The position numbers and the translations under genes are program-made. Of a stretch of 64,000 bases of DNA, positions 1 through 8,156 are shown piece after piece. The stretch is from Planctomycetota bacterium (GTDB lineage: Bacteria > Planctomycetota > Phycisphaerae > UBA1845 > UTPLA1), in the NCBI GenBank assembly GCA_015654675.1, contig JAATGM010000060.1, positions 80,739 to 144,738 on the forward strand. The letters run 5' to 3'. The notes beneath the pieces were generated by a model, which did not search any database, was not told the DNA's origin, and worked only from the letters and a program-made list of their open reading frames with translations. Numbering within the stretch: the first letter of the stretch is position 1; every line of letters begins with the position of its first letter.

Positions 1-804
1 GCAAAGTGGTATCCGTGTTCGCGAATCCCGAGTCGGCATTCACGCTGGACCGCGATAGCGCTGTTGGCGCTGCTCGCGGGTTGCGGAGAGTTGCCGCCGA
101 ACATGCGGCAATCCATCATCGATGCCGACCGCGCGTATCGAAAGCACGACATCGACACGGCGATCAAGAAGTCCGACGAAGTCATCGCTCAACACGCAGG
201 CGTCCCCGAGACGGCCGAGGCCTATTACGTGCGAGCACTCTGCCGGATCGATCAGGGACGGGCGCGCGACGCCATGGCCGATTTGCAGGTCTGTGTGCAG
301 CTCTCGAAGCGGCCGGACCTGACGGCGCGTGCTTATGCTTCGCTGGGCGGCATCCAACACGATCTGGGACAATTGCAGGCCGCGGCGGGCTCGTTCCAGA
401 GGGCCCTGCAGAAATTGCCGAATGCGCCGCCGGCCGATCAGGTGTTGCTTCGCTATGGCATCTGCCTTCAGCGACTCGGGCAGTGGGACGACGCGCGAAC
501 CCAGTTCTCGACGCTGTTGAGCCGGTTTCCGACGAGCCCCTATGCGGAGGATGCGCGGCGGCGCCTCAACTGGAAGAACGCGTTCTTCGCGATCCAATGC
601 GGTGCGTTTGTTAAGCAGAGTCAGGCCGACGCTTTAATTCAAAAGTTAAGGTCCGCTTTTTCCGAATCATGGGTTGACCCGGAAAGCCGCTTCGGACGGC
701 CGATGTATGTAGTCTACGCAGGAAAGTACGGGACGCTCGCCGAGGCCGAAGCCGGCCTGCGAGATGCCCGTCGGGTGACGCCGGAGGCGTTCATCGTTCC
801 CTAA
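1..804 (+). CDS. TPR lipoprotein with C-terminal SPOR-like domain (5' end outside window)
   Basis: The reading frame is open from base 1, so the true start probably lies upstream; TTG 64 is only the first in-window start candidate. The visible N-terminus is a hydrophobic stretch ending in LLAGCG, a lipobox, so this is probably a lipoprotein. The middle is made of TPR-like helical pairs (AEAYYVRALCRIDQGR, ARAYASLGGIQHDLGQ, LLRYGICLQRLGQWDDA), resembling YfiO/BamD-type outer-membrane assembly lipoproteins. The last 70 residues (FFAIQCGAF, then YVVYAGKYGTLAEAE) look like a SPOR domain, which binds denuded peptidoglycan. It lies 52 bases before the polysaccharide export lipoprotein on the same strand, so it may support envelope assembly for that locus. 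Function beyond the domains is inferred. Confidence 0.8.
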   Translation, partial: AKWYPCSRIPSRHSRWTAIALLALLAGCGELPPNMRQSIIDADRAYRKHDIDTAIKKSDEVIAQHAGVPETAEAYYVRALCRIDQGRARDAMADLQVCVQLSKRPDLTARAYASLGGIQHDLGQLQAAAGSFQRALQKLPNAPPADQVLLRYGICLQRLGQWDDARTQFSTLLSRFPTSPYAEDARRRLNWKNAFFAIQCGAFVKQSQADALIQKLRSAFSESWVDPESRFGRPMYVVYAGKYGTLAEAEAGLRDARRVTPEAFIVP

Positions 805-856
805 AGCGCAGAGGATGTGGCTGGAGCCCGCGTCGCTGTCGGTATGGGTGTCAGGG

Positions 857-2056
857 ATGACGCAGCGCCATTTCTATCCCGCGTTTCCGCGAGCTTCTCG
901 TGCGGCCGCTCTTGCCGTTGCAGCGGCATGCATACTCTCTGCTCCCGGGTGTGCCCGCTACAACCACAAGATCCCGGATTCGGCCCCGCCGCAGCCCAAT
1001 GATCTGTTCCAGCCGTTCAACGAACAGCAGGCGATTCCGCAGAGCATGGTTGAAATGCCGCCCTACCGGCTGAACGTCGCTGATGTGATCGAAATCATCT
1101 ACCAGGTGAAGGTCGGTGCGAAGACGGGCGATCGACGCGGGTATCGGCTGCAATCGGAAGACGTGATTGAGATCAAGTTTCCGTATCACCGAGACCTGGA
1201 CCAGCGGCATGTCGTGCTGCCCGACGGCTATATCAACTGTCTGCTCATCGGGCGCGTGCGGGCCGTCGGGGAGACGCTCGACGCCCTCCAGGCGCAGCTT
1301 ACGAATGCCTACAAGCGCTACGTGAAGAACGTCGAGCCGACGGTGATCGTCAAGGAAGCCAATAAGAAGATCGACGAGTTGAAGAAGGCCATCACAACCG
1401 CCCCGCGCGGCCAGTCGCGCCTTATGCCGGTCAAGCCGGACGGCACCATTGACCTGCCGTACATTGGCAATGTCTACGCCTTCGGTCACACGATTCCGGA
1501 ATTGCGGGCGACCCTGAACCAGGAATACGTCCGCAACGATCTGGAAGAGATCGAGGTCACGGTCCAGTGTCTCGAATTCGCGCCGCGGCGCGTTTATGTC
1601 ATGGGCGAGGTCAACCAGCAGGGTGTGTTCCCGACACAACAGAACGTGACGGTCATCCAGGCGCTCACCATGGCCGGCGGAATGAACACCCGAGCCGACA
1701 AGGCCCACGTCATGGTCGTGCGGCGCAAGTTCCTGCCGATTCCGCAGGCGACGATCGTCGATGTGCAGTCGCTGCTCGACGGTCGCAAGCCGTCGGCCGA
1801 AGGCCTTGTTCCGAATGGCGAGCGGATGCGGTACGATTTCTTCCTGCAGGACGAGGACGTGATCTATGTTCCGCCGACCGACCTCGCGCTGGCAGGCGAC
1901 TTCACCGACATGTTCTTCAACCGGATTGTGCGGCCGATCTTCCCCGTCTCAGGAATTCTGGGCATGAACTTCGGCTACCAGATCTACAACGCCCCATCGA
2001 CTTACACCAACAACGTGAAGGGACCGCCACGGTTTAACACCACCATCGGGCCGTAA
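857..2056 (+). CDS. Polysaccharide biosynthesis/export lipoprotein (OPX, Wza-like)
   Basis: This is an outer-membrane polysaccharide export protein. A start at ATG 857 gives a compact lipoprotein signal ending in LSAPGC; an upstream in-frame start at 815 adds 14 residues that fit less well. Export-domain features occur twice: DVIEI is followed by LPDGYINCLLIGRV, and a second DVIEI and VKPDGTIDLPYIGNV follow, each trailed by an EL/AL...Y....E.TV strand. A SLBB-like segment (RRVYVMGEVNQQGVFP, then ALTMAGG) comes after the second copy. Wza-family proteins form the export channel and contact the inner-membrane chain-length protein, which is the next gene. The C-terminal 40 residues (FFNRIVRPIFPVSG) may form the outer-membrane helix or anchor, as inferred from position. 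Confidence 0.9.
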   Translation: MTQRHFYPAFPRASRAAALAVAAACILSAPGCARYNHKIPDSAPPQPNDLFQPFNEQQAIPQSMVEMPPYRLNVADVIEIIYQVKVGAKTGDRRGYRLQSEDVIEIKFPYHRDLDQRHVVLPDGYINCLLIGRVRAVGETLDALQAQLTNAYKRYVKNVEPTVIVKEANKKIDELKKAITTAPRGQSRLMPVKPDGTIDLPYIGNVYAFGHTIPELRATLNQEYVRNDLEEIEVTVQCLEFAPRRVYVMGEVNQQGVFPTQQNVTVIQALTMAGGMNTRADKAHVMVVRRKFLPIPQATIVDVQSLLDGRKPSAEGLVPNGERMRYDFFLQDEDVIYVPPTDLALAGDFTDMFFNRIVRPIFPVSGILGMNFGYQIYNAPSTYTNNVKGPPRFNTTIGP

Positions 2057-2109
2057 CGCGGGCAGCAGCCCGCGCATGGATGCGAACGGATAACGAAGGA
2101 TCGTTACTT

Positions 2110-3783
2110 ATGGCAGATACCTACGCGACCAAGACACTCCGGGAACTGATGCGGGTGGTATTTCTGCGCACGGGGCGGATCCTCCTCATCACGCTTCTCG
2201 CCGCTGGTGTGACCTACTTCGTGTGCATCAAGGCCGAGCCGATTTATCGCAGCACCGTCACGCTGATCTTCAAGCAGCCCTCGGATAAGAGCCCGGTCTT
2301 TCGTGAGCAGCCCGATCGGCCGCTTGAAATTTTCGTCAAGGCCCAGCAGCAGATTGTCATGAGCGATTTGGTGCTGGCGCGGGCGAAAGTGATCGCGGAA
2401 GATGAGAAGTTGCGGGAACCGTGGATTCGGCTACGCAATGCTTATGACGCGCTGCGATATCACCGTGCGCTGCCGTCGGATCCTTACGATCCGAAGACGG
2501 CGAGGGAACTGGTTGAGGTTCAGCACCAGATCGAGGAGTTTCTGACCAAGCGCGGTCCAAATACTGTTGCGGACAGGGTTCAGGACCTGCTCGACAAGCA
2601 CCAGAAGTCGCTCTCCGATTTTCGAGATGACGTGAAGCTCAAGACTCCCGGCGGCGAGCAGGTCGCCATGACCGAGTCGTTCCAGATTCAGGTGGATCGG
2701 CCGGCGCCCGGCAATCGCGACAAGACGTGCCTCAACGCGATGTACGCAGCGGACGTTCTCTCGGACATGTACATGGTCCGTTTCCGCGAGCTTCAATCGC
2801 GTCTGGCCGGGGCGGCCGACGAGTTCATGAAGCGCGTGGTCGAAGAGCACGTGAAGGTGATCAACAACGCGCAGGCGAGATTGTCCGAGTTCATTGATAA
2901 GGAACTCGACTCACCCGGCGATATCGCCATTCTCGAACAGTTGCTCAAGAGCGGGACTGAGCAGGGCTTCCAGATCATCGCGACCCGGGCGCGAGAAAAC
3001 ACCCTGACGCTCAAAGACAATCTGGCCCGCTCCAAGTCGATGCGGGATTTGCTGCGGGGAATGCTGCCAGCGAAAGCAATGGAAGGCGACGGCGCCGCAC
3101 AACTGACAGACGAAGAGGTCTCGCAGGCGATCGCCGTCATCCCGCCTGAGGTGACCGAGAACAACATCATCGTGAACCGACTTTCGGGTCGCATGCTCCA
3201 GGTGCAGGCGAAGCTGACCAATCTGCAATCGACCTTTGCGAAGGAATATGGATCGGTGCAGGAGACCGAGGCCGAGTTGAATCAGACCAAGCGTCAGCTC
3301 CTGCAGGAGCTGGTGGCGAACGCCAAGGCGCTGGACATCTCGATCAAGTCGTACGAAGACCGGCTGACTGACAATGCAAGCGAAGTGAAGACCATCGAAA
3401 CCCGCCTGGATAAGATCAACCGCCGGCTGACCGAGTACCAGCGGCTGAAAAATGATGTTGAGGTCACCCAGAAGCAGCACCAGGACATTCAGAAGGAGCA
3501 GGTTGACGCATTCGTCGCCGCCGAGCAGGCCCGCGTTGCCATCACCATCGAGAAGATGGACAAGGCCTCGCAGCCGAATCCGGATCGCCCCGCCCAGCCG
3601 TTGACTCTGGTTTACACGGCCATTGCCGGCGGCGTCGGGCTGATTCTGGCGATCGCATTGGCCTTCCTGGGCGATCATTTCGACCACACGTTCCGGACGA
3701 TCGAAGACGCCGAGCGGTACACGGGCCTGCCCGTCGTCGGATCGGTGACAAAGCAGGGCCGCACCATTTTGACGAGCGCATAG
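2110..3783 (+). CDS. Chain-length determinant (Wzz/GNVR family) inner-membrane protein
   Basis: This protein controls polysaccharide chain length and couples polymerisation to export. ATG 2110 (MADTYATKTL) is preferred over ATG 2080 because GAAGGA sits nine bases upstream of it. Topology is typical of the family: an N-terminal membrane segment (RILLITLLAAGVTYF), a long periplasmic region rich in heptad-like coiled coil, and a second membrane segment near the C-terminus (IAGGVGLILAIALAFLGD). The tail GLPVVGSV is the linker that often leads into a fused tyrosine kinase, but the kinase domain is absent here. A separate kinase-like gene follows after 111 bases. Length (557 aa) is in the range for large planctomycete and proteobacterial PCP-2 proteins. 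Confidence 0.88.
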   Translation: MADTYATKTLRELMRVVFLRTGRILLITLLAAGVTYFVCIKAEPIYRSTVTLIFKQPSDKSPVFREQPDRPLEIFVKAQQQIVMSDLVLARAKVIAEDEKLREPWIRLRNAYDALRYHRALPSDPYDPKTARELVEVQHQIEEFLTKRGPNTVADRVQDLLDKHQKSLSDFRDDVKLKTPGGEQVAMTESFQIQVDRPAPGNRDKTCLNAMYAADVLSDMYMVRFRELQSRLAGAADEFMKRVVEEHVKVINNAQARLSEFIDKELDSPGDIAILEQLLKSGTEQGFQIIATRARENTLTLKDNLARSKSMRDLLRGMLPAKAMEGDGAAQLTDEEVSQAIAVIPPEVTENNIIVNRLSGRMLQVQAKLTNLQSTFAKEYGSVQETEAELNQTKRQLLQELVANAKALDISIKSYEDRLTDNASEVKTIETRLDKINRRLTEYQRLKNDVEVTQKQHQDIQKEQVDAFVAAEQARVAITIEKMDKASQPNPDRPAQPLTLVYTAIAGGVGLILAIALAFLGDHFDHTFRTIEDAERYTGLPVVGSVTKQGRTILTSA

Positions 3784-3894
3784 GTCGCCCGGCGGACGGC
3801 AAAAGATGCGGGCTGGCGTGCGGCTATGGCGAAAGCAGTACGGCTATCCGATAACTTCCTATAGCAGGCGGAGTTCTTCAGAGGCGTTTAGCGC

Positions 3895-4827
3895 GTGAGC
3901 GACAGACCCGACAAACAGGAACCCGACGAACCCGAACCCGAGGAATCGGTTGAGGGTGAGTCGATCTGGCCTGCCCGCGACGCCGACATCGAGCCCGAGC
4001 CGATGTACGAAGACGAGGCCGGCGTCGAAGCTGAGCCCCAATACTCGGAGTCGGCGGCGGAAGGCGAGCCCGTCGTCGACCTCGAATCGCTGGAGCCCGA
4101 ACCAGACTCGGGCCTGCAGTTGACGGGCGCGGGCTCAACCAGCGTTATCAGCCGGCAACGCATCCCAGCATCCAGAAAACTACGCAATCGAGCACAGACC
4201 GAGCTAGGGCAGCTCTGGGGCAGCGTTTTCTTCGCGGCCGACAAGGCCTCGCCCAAACTCGTCGGCATTACCAGTGCGCAGCGTCAGGAAGGCGTGACGC
4301 AGATTGCTACAGCACTGGCCATGTACGGCGTGCTGGCGAATACAGGACTTCGAATCGCGCTGGTCGATTGCAACCTTCGTCATCCAAAGATCGCCGACCT
4401 GCTGGGCGTGCAGGCGTCGCCGGGTATTTCGGACATACTTTCCGGCCGCGCGACGCTTGAACAATGCCTGCAGGTAATCGTCATGGCCGACTCCGATCGG
4501 GAGTTGTCCGTTCTGACCGCGGGGACTGCGGACTCCCAACCACTGGGTTTGCTTCGTGGTCGGCAATTCAAGTCGTTGCTCGGCGCGCTTCGCGAGCGAT
4601 TTGACCATGTCGTGTTCGACATGCCGGCCGCAAACTCTTATCCGGACGCACAGATCATCGGTGCGGCTTCGGATGGCGCGGTCCTGGTGGTGCATGCGGC
4701 CCGCACGCGGCGCGAAACGGTCGCGGAAGCGAAAAAGCGGCTGGAGCACGCCCAGACACACCTACTCGGTCTGGTATTAAACCAGCGCACCTACCCGATC
4801 CCGGGCTTTCTATATCGAAAGTTCTAA
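3895..4827 (+). CDS. BY-kinase/CpsD-like P-loop protein with degenerate Walker motifs
   Basis: The GTG start follows AGAGG by about ten bases. Residues 1-75 are very acidic and proline-rich (EPDEPEPEE). Residues 120-310 have the fold signature of bacterial tyrosine kinases that partner Wzz proteins: an ITSA strand at 125, a DxNLRHP-type A' motif at 158-164, a GISDILSG segment at 177-184, and VVFDMPA at 239-245. The expected GEGKT P-loop reads QEGVTQ (131-136), so the invariant lysine is missing, and the A' motif is DCNLRHP instead of DxDxRxP. No tyrosine cluster is seen at the C-terminus (FLYRKF only). It is probably a structural or regulatory pseudo-kinase for the adjacent chain-length protein; loss of activity is inferred. 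Confidence 0.8.
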   Translation: MSDRPDKQEPDEPEPEESVEGESIWPARDADIEPEPMYEDEAGVEAEPQYSESAAEGEPVVDLESLEPEPDSGLQLTGAGSTSVISRQRIPASRKLRNRAQTELGQLWGSVFFAADKASPKLVGITSAQRQEGVTQIATALAMYGVLANTGLRIALVDCNLRHPKIADLLGVQASPGISDILSGRATLEQCLQVIVMADSDRELSVLTAGTADSQPLGLLRGRQFKSLLGALRERFDHVVFDMPAANSYPDAQIIGAASDGAVLVVHAARTRRETVAEAKKRLEHAQTHLLGLVLNQRTYPIPGFLYRKF

Positions 4828-4923
4828 CTGCCGGACCGATAGAAGGTTCAGGACGCCGAGCGTGCGCGCCGTGCCGGACGGCCTTGGTTGCGCGCCCGTT
4901 TCGGACGCTGCGTGAGATTGGAA

Positions 4924-6459
4924 ATGCCTGCCGCAAGTCGCCAGAGCTTCTCGATCGGATGGCTGCTCATCCTGGCGATCGTTCTCGCCGGGGCGGCCTT
5001 CGTCACCCCCGCCAAGTATCTCGGTTTCTATTGGGCCGGAATCGGCGGCCTGACGCTGCTGGTTCTCTATTCCGTATTCGGCGATCTCGTCACGGCCGTG
5101 CTGCTTTGGTTTTTCACGCTCATTTGCCTGCACGAAGAGTTCTGGCGAAAGACGGTGCCGTTCTTCTTCAACATCACCATCCCGCGGCTCTTCATCGTGG
5201 TGCTCGTCATGCTGTTGGTGATGATGCTGATGCTCGGCCGTATTCGATTGAATCTGGCCGGTTCGGTCGGGTTGGCCGTTTTCTGCCTTGCGCTCTACTT
5301 CATCGTCTCGGCGGCGATCTCGGGGTTTGAGACGCATTCGCCAGTAAAGGTTCACTATCGCCTCATCGGCGGCTATCTGTTTCCGTTCACGATTTTCCTG
5401 CTGGTACTCAATGGGGTGCAGACGGAAGCGCAGGTTCGTCGCATTTCCGTCTTCTTCGCGCTGATCAGTATCTACCTGACGTTTACCGGCTGGATGGAGC
5501 GATTCGAAATCTGGACGCTTGTCATTCCGAAGTTCATTGCTGATCCTTCGGTGGGCATCCATTTCGGCCGTGTCCGCGGGCCATTTGTGCAATCGGCGGC
5601 CATGGGCTTTACGCTGACGTTTTGTTACTTCAGCAACCTCGTCCTGGCCCGGCAGACCTCTGCCATTACGCGCTGGCTGATTTACGGGCTCAATATTCTG
5701 ATGCTCCCGATCATTTTCTGGACGAAGACGCGATCGGTGTGGCTCGGCTTCCTGCTCTCGCTGCTGGTGTGGTTCGCGTACTCGAAGAAGCGCACCATTC
5801 GGGCGGTCTGGGTTGCCGTACTGATTGCGGGCGCGTGCTTTGTGGCAGCCGCCAACCTCGAGGGCTTCCTGAGCGAAGATCGCGAGAAGGGCGGCGTCAC
5901 CGACGTTGAGCCGATCCTCGTGCGGCTCGGCCTGGCGCAGATCACCTGGAATATGTTTGAGGTGCGGCCCTTTTTGGGTGTGGGCTTTGGCCATTTCCGC
6001 GATTACGCCCCGGAATTCGCCGGAGATCCATCTAGCCCGTATTACGCGTTTGCCACCACGGCGATGGAGCACAACAATCTCCTGAGTATCCTCGCCGAAA
6101 CGGGGCTGGTGGGCCTCGTGCTTTATATTCTTACGCTGGTACTGATTGTGCGGATGAGTTTCTCGCTGTACCGCAAGTTGCCGCCTACCGCGCCGGGCTT
6201 TATCAATCGCGATCTCATTGTTCTCTTCTGGATTCTCGCGATTGCTTACCTGGTGGATGGCTTCTTCCGCGAAACCAGCGACAACCCGTTCGCCAATAGT
6301 CTGTTCTTCGGTCTCAGCGGCGTTATTGTCGCGCTCAACGTCATGCTTGGGCCGCGACCGATCACGCGCGGCTCGGCGTCCATCCCGCAACGATCGCCCG
6401 AGCCCGCTTCACCTTCGGCCGGCGCGCTGGGCCCGCCACGGCCCGGAATCGCCTCATGA
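4924..6459 (+). CDS. O-antigen polymerase/ligase-like membrane protein (Wzy/WaaL)
   Basis: This is a polytopic inner-membrane protein of about 510 aa with many hydrophobic segments and a large hydrophilic loop in the C-terminal half (residues about 325-390). That loop has the pattern seen in Wzy_C proteins: RPFLGVGFGHFRDYAP followed by EHNNLLSILAETGLVGL. The H-N-x-L...ETG-x-x-G signature is characteristic of O-antigen ligases and polymerases, which join lipid-linked glycans in the periplasm. ATG 4924 is preferred over the upstream TTG 4888. The proline-rich cytoplasmic tail ends in an ATGA overlap with the flippase gene, so the two are translationally coupled. Whether it polymerises or ligates cannot be told from sequence alone. 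Confidence 0.88.
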   Translation: MPAASRQSFSIGWLLILAIVLAGAAFVTPAKYLGFYWAGIGGLTLLVLYSVFGDLVTAVLLWFFTLICLHEEFWRKTVPFFFNITIPRLFIVVLVMLLVMMLMLGRIRLNLAGSVGLAVFCLALYFIVSAAISGFETHSPVKVHYRLIGGYLFPFTIFLLVLNGVQTEAQVRRISVFFALISIYLTFTGWMERFEIWTLVIPKFIADPSVGIHFGRVRGPFVQSAAMGFTLTFCYFSNLVLARQTSAITRWLIYGLNILMLPIIFWTKTRSVWLGFLLSLLVWFAYSKKRTIRAVWVAVLIAGACFVAAANLEGFLSEDREKGGVTDVEPILVRLGLAQITWNMFEVRPFLGVGFGHFRDYAPEFAGDPSSPYYAFATTAMEHNNLLSILAETGLVGLVLYILTLVLIVRMSFSLYRKLPPTAPGFINRDLIVLFWILAIAYLVDGFFRETSDNPFANSLFFGLSGVIVALNVMLGPRPITRGSASIPQRSPEPASPSAGALGPPRPGIAS

Positions 6460-8156
6460 ACGAACCGGTTGCGGCCAACGGCGCCTCATCCGCGGCGATT
6501 TCAGTCGGACCGCTTGGGGGACCGCTGGACGATTCGGGGCGGCCGCGCGGGCTCTTTGCATCGTCGGCTTCGTCGAGCGCGATGGGGCTTTACGTTCCCG
6601 CTACCGTTGGCATCCGCCTGATCAACTTTGCGCGCGTCATCATGCTAACGTGGTTCATGACCACGCAGCAGTTCGGTCTGCTCAACATCCTTCTGCTGGT
6701 CATCAACGTTTTGACTCCGCTTTGCAGTCTTGGATTGAACGAGGCCGTTACGCGATATGTCCCGCAATTTGAGTCGCGCGGCCGACTGATCGACTTTCTG
6801 CGCCGGACGTTTGTGCTTGTTGCAGCGGTCGCGGGCGTGGCGACGGCGGCGTTGCTCTTCGTTGCGCCGATGGCCGGTACGCGGTTTTTCGGGCAGTTCG
6901 TGACGGACGCGGCCATGCGTCAATCGTTGCGGGCCGACCTCGGTTACCTCACGCGCCTTTCGGCGGTCGTGATTGGTTTGCTCATTCTCTATTTCTATCT
7001 TCTGGCGGTGCTCAAAGGGTTGCGGATGATCCGGGCGCTCGCCTTGGCCGAGCTGATGCACAGCATTGCGTTTGTCTTGCTGACAGTCGCGGCGTGTATG
7101 AGCAACCACGCATCGGCGAAGACCATGACCGCCTGCTATGGCGCGTCGCTGATCGTTACGCTCGCGATTTTCTGGTTTGGCTTGCGCCACTCGGTTCGCG
7201 GCTGGCGTGATCAGCGGTTGACCGTTGACGATCCGGAACTGCTGCACCGGCTGCTTTCATTCAGCTCGTGGGCGATGCTGTCCGGCGTCACGTGGCAGAT
7301 CCTTCAGTACTACCCCGCCTGGTATCTCAACAAGATCATGGGAAACGACGCGGTCGCGATTTTCTCGGCTGTTCGCCAGATCGGGCAGTTTGTGTTGCTT
7401 GGTGCCGTGACGCTTGTCACGGTGGTGATGAGCGGCATCACGAAGACGTGGGAGACGCGCGGCGTCGAAGCGGCCGATCGCCAGCTTTCGCTGGCTTTTC
7501 GCGGGGCGGGCGCGGCGATGCTCGTGGGGTGTGCGGTGATCGCTCTCGCCCGGCGCCCGATCATGCGGCTTTTCAATCCGGCCTATGCACCGGGGGCCGA
7601 TGTGCTGCCCCTGCAGTTGCTGTTCTTCCTGATCGGCGGCAACTTCGCATTCATCGCGCTGCATTTCAACCTGATCGAGAAGCCGCGCCTGCACTTTCTT
7701 CCGTACGCCGTCGGCGTCGCGGCCAATATCCTTTTCGGCTTCTGGTTCTTCGGTGAACGCCTCGCGTGGCTCCGCGATCTGGCGGTGTTCAAGGCACTTA
7801 CACCGCTCGGCACAGCGTTGCTGACCTGCGGGCTTTCCGATTCGCTCGGGTTGCGCGGGGCATCGTGGTGCGGCGTGCTGGCGATCATGTCCGCGCTGGT
7901 CGCGTGTTTGCTGCTACTGCGTTCCGAAGGACGCGGACTGGATCGAGGGAGTTATGTCGTTCTGGCGGCCGCGCTTCTGTTGGCGGCGAACGACACCATA
8001 TTGATCGTCGGGGTCGGCGTGCTGGTCGGTTTGCTTTGCGGCACGGAAATCATTGTCAGCGCGGGGGAGCGACGTGAACTCATCGACTATGCCGCCGCCG
8101 TGGCGCGCACCATCCTTCGAATCCCGGCGCCGGCTCGCGATGTCCGCCCGAGCTGA
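6456..8156 (+). CDS. Polysaccharide flippase (Wzx-like, MOP superfamily)
   Basis: The start overlaps the polymerase stop as ATGA. The protein has about 12-14 hydrophobic segments. Its layout fits MOP-superfamily flippases that move undecaprenyl-linked repeat units to the periplasm: an early GLLNILLLVINVLTPLCSLG and an internal repeat region around ILQYYPAWYLNKIMGNDAVAIFS. Residues 1-45 are a low-complexity cytoplasmic extension. The last segment carries two more membrane helices than a minimal Wzx (VVLAAALLLAANDTILIVGV). Its place between the polymerase and the glycosyltransferases supports a role in Wzx/Wzy-dependent export. The substrate is unknown. Confidence 0.87.
   Translation: MNEPVAANGASSAAISVGPLGGPLDDSGRPRGLFASSASSSAMGLYVPATVGIRLINFARVIMLTWFMTTQQFGLLNILLLVINVLTPLCSLGLNEAVTRYVPQFESRGRLIDFLRRTFVLVAAVAGVATAALLFVAPMAGTRFFGQFVTDAAMRQSLRADLGYLTRLSAVVIGLLILYFYLLAVLKGLRMIRALALAELMHSIAFVLLTVAACMSNHASAKTMTACYGASLIVTLAIFWFGLRHSVRGWRDQRLTVDDPELLHRLLSFSSWAMLSGVTWQILQYYPAWYLNKIMGNDAVAIFSAVRQIGQFVLLGAVTLVTVVMSGITKTWETRGVEAADRQLSLAFRGAGAAMLVGCAVIALARRPIMRLFNPAYAPGADVLPLQLLFFLIGGNFAFIALHFNLIEKPRLHFLPYAVGVAANILFGFWFFGERLAWLRDLAVFKALTPLGTALLTCGLSDSLGLRGASWCGVLAIMSALVACLLLLRSEGRGLDRGSYVVLAAALLLAANDTILIVGVGVLVGLLCGTEIIVSAGERRELIDYAAAVARTILRIPAPARDVRPS

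Noticed and set aside
4810..6390. 526-aa - strand reading frame opposite the polymerase gene
   Set aside because: It is rich in Arg, Glu, His and Gln with no hydrophobic or domain pattern, while the + strand codes for a clear membrane protein. High GC makes long antisense frames common.
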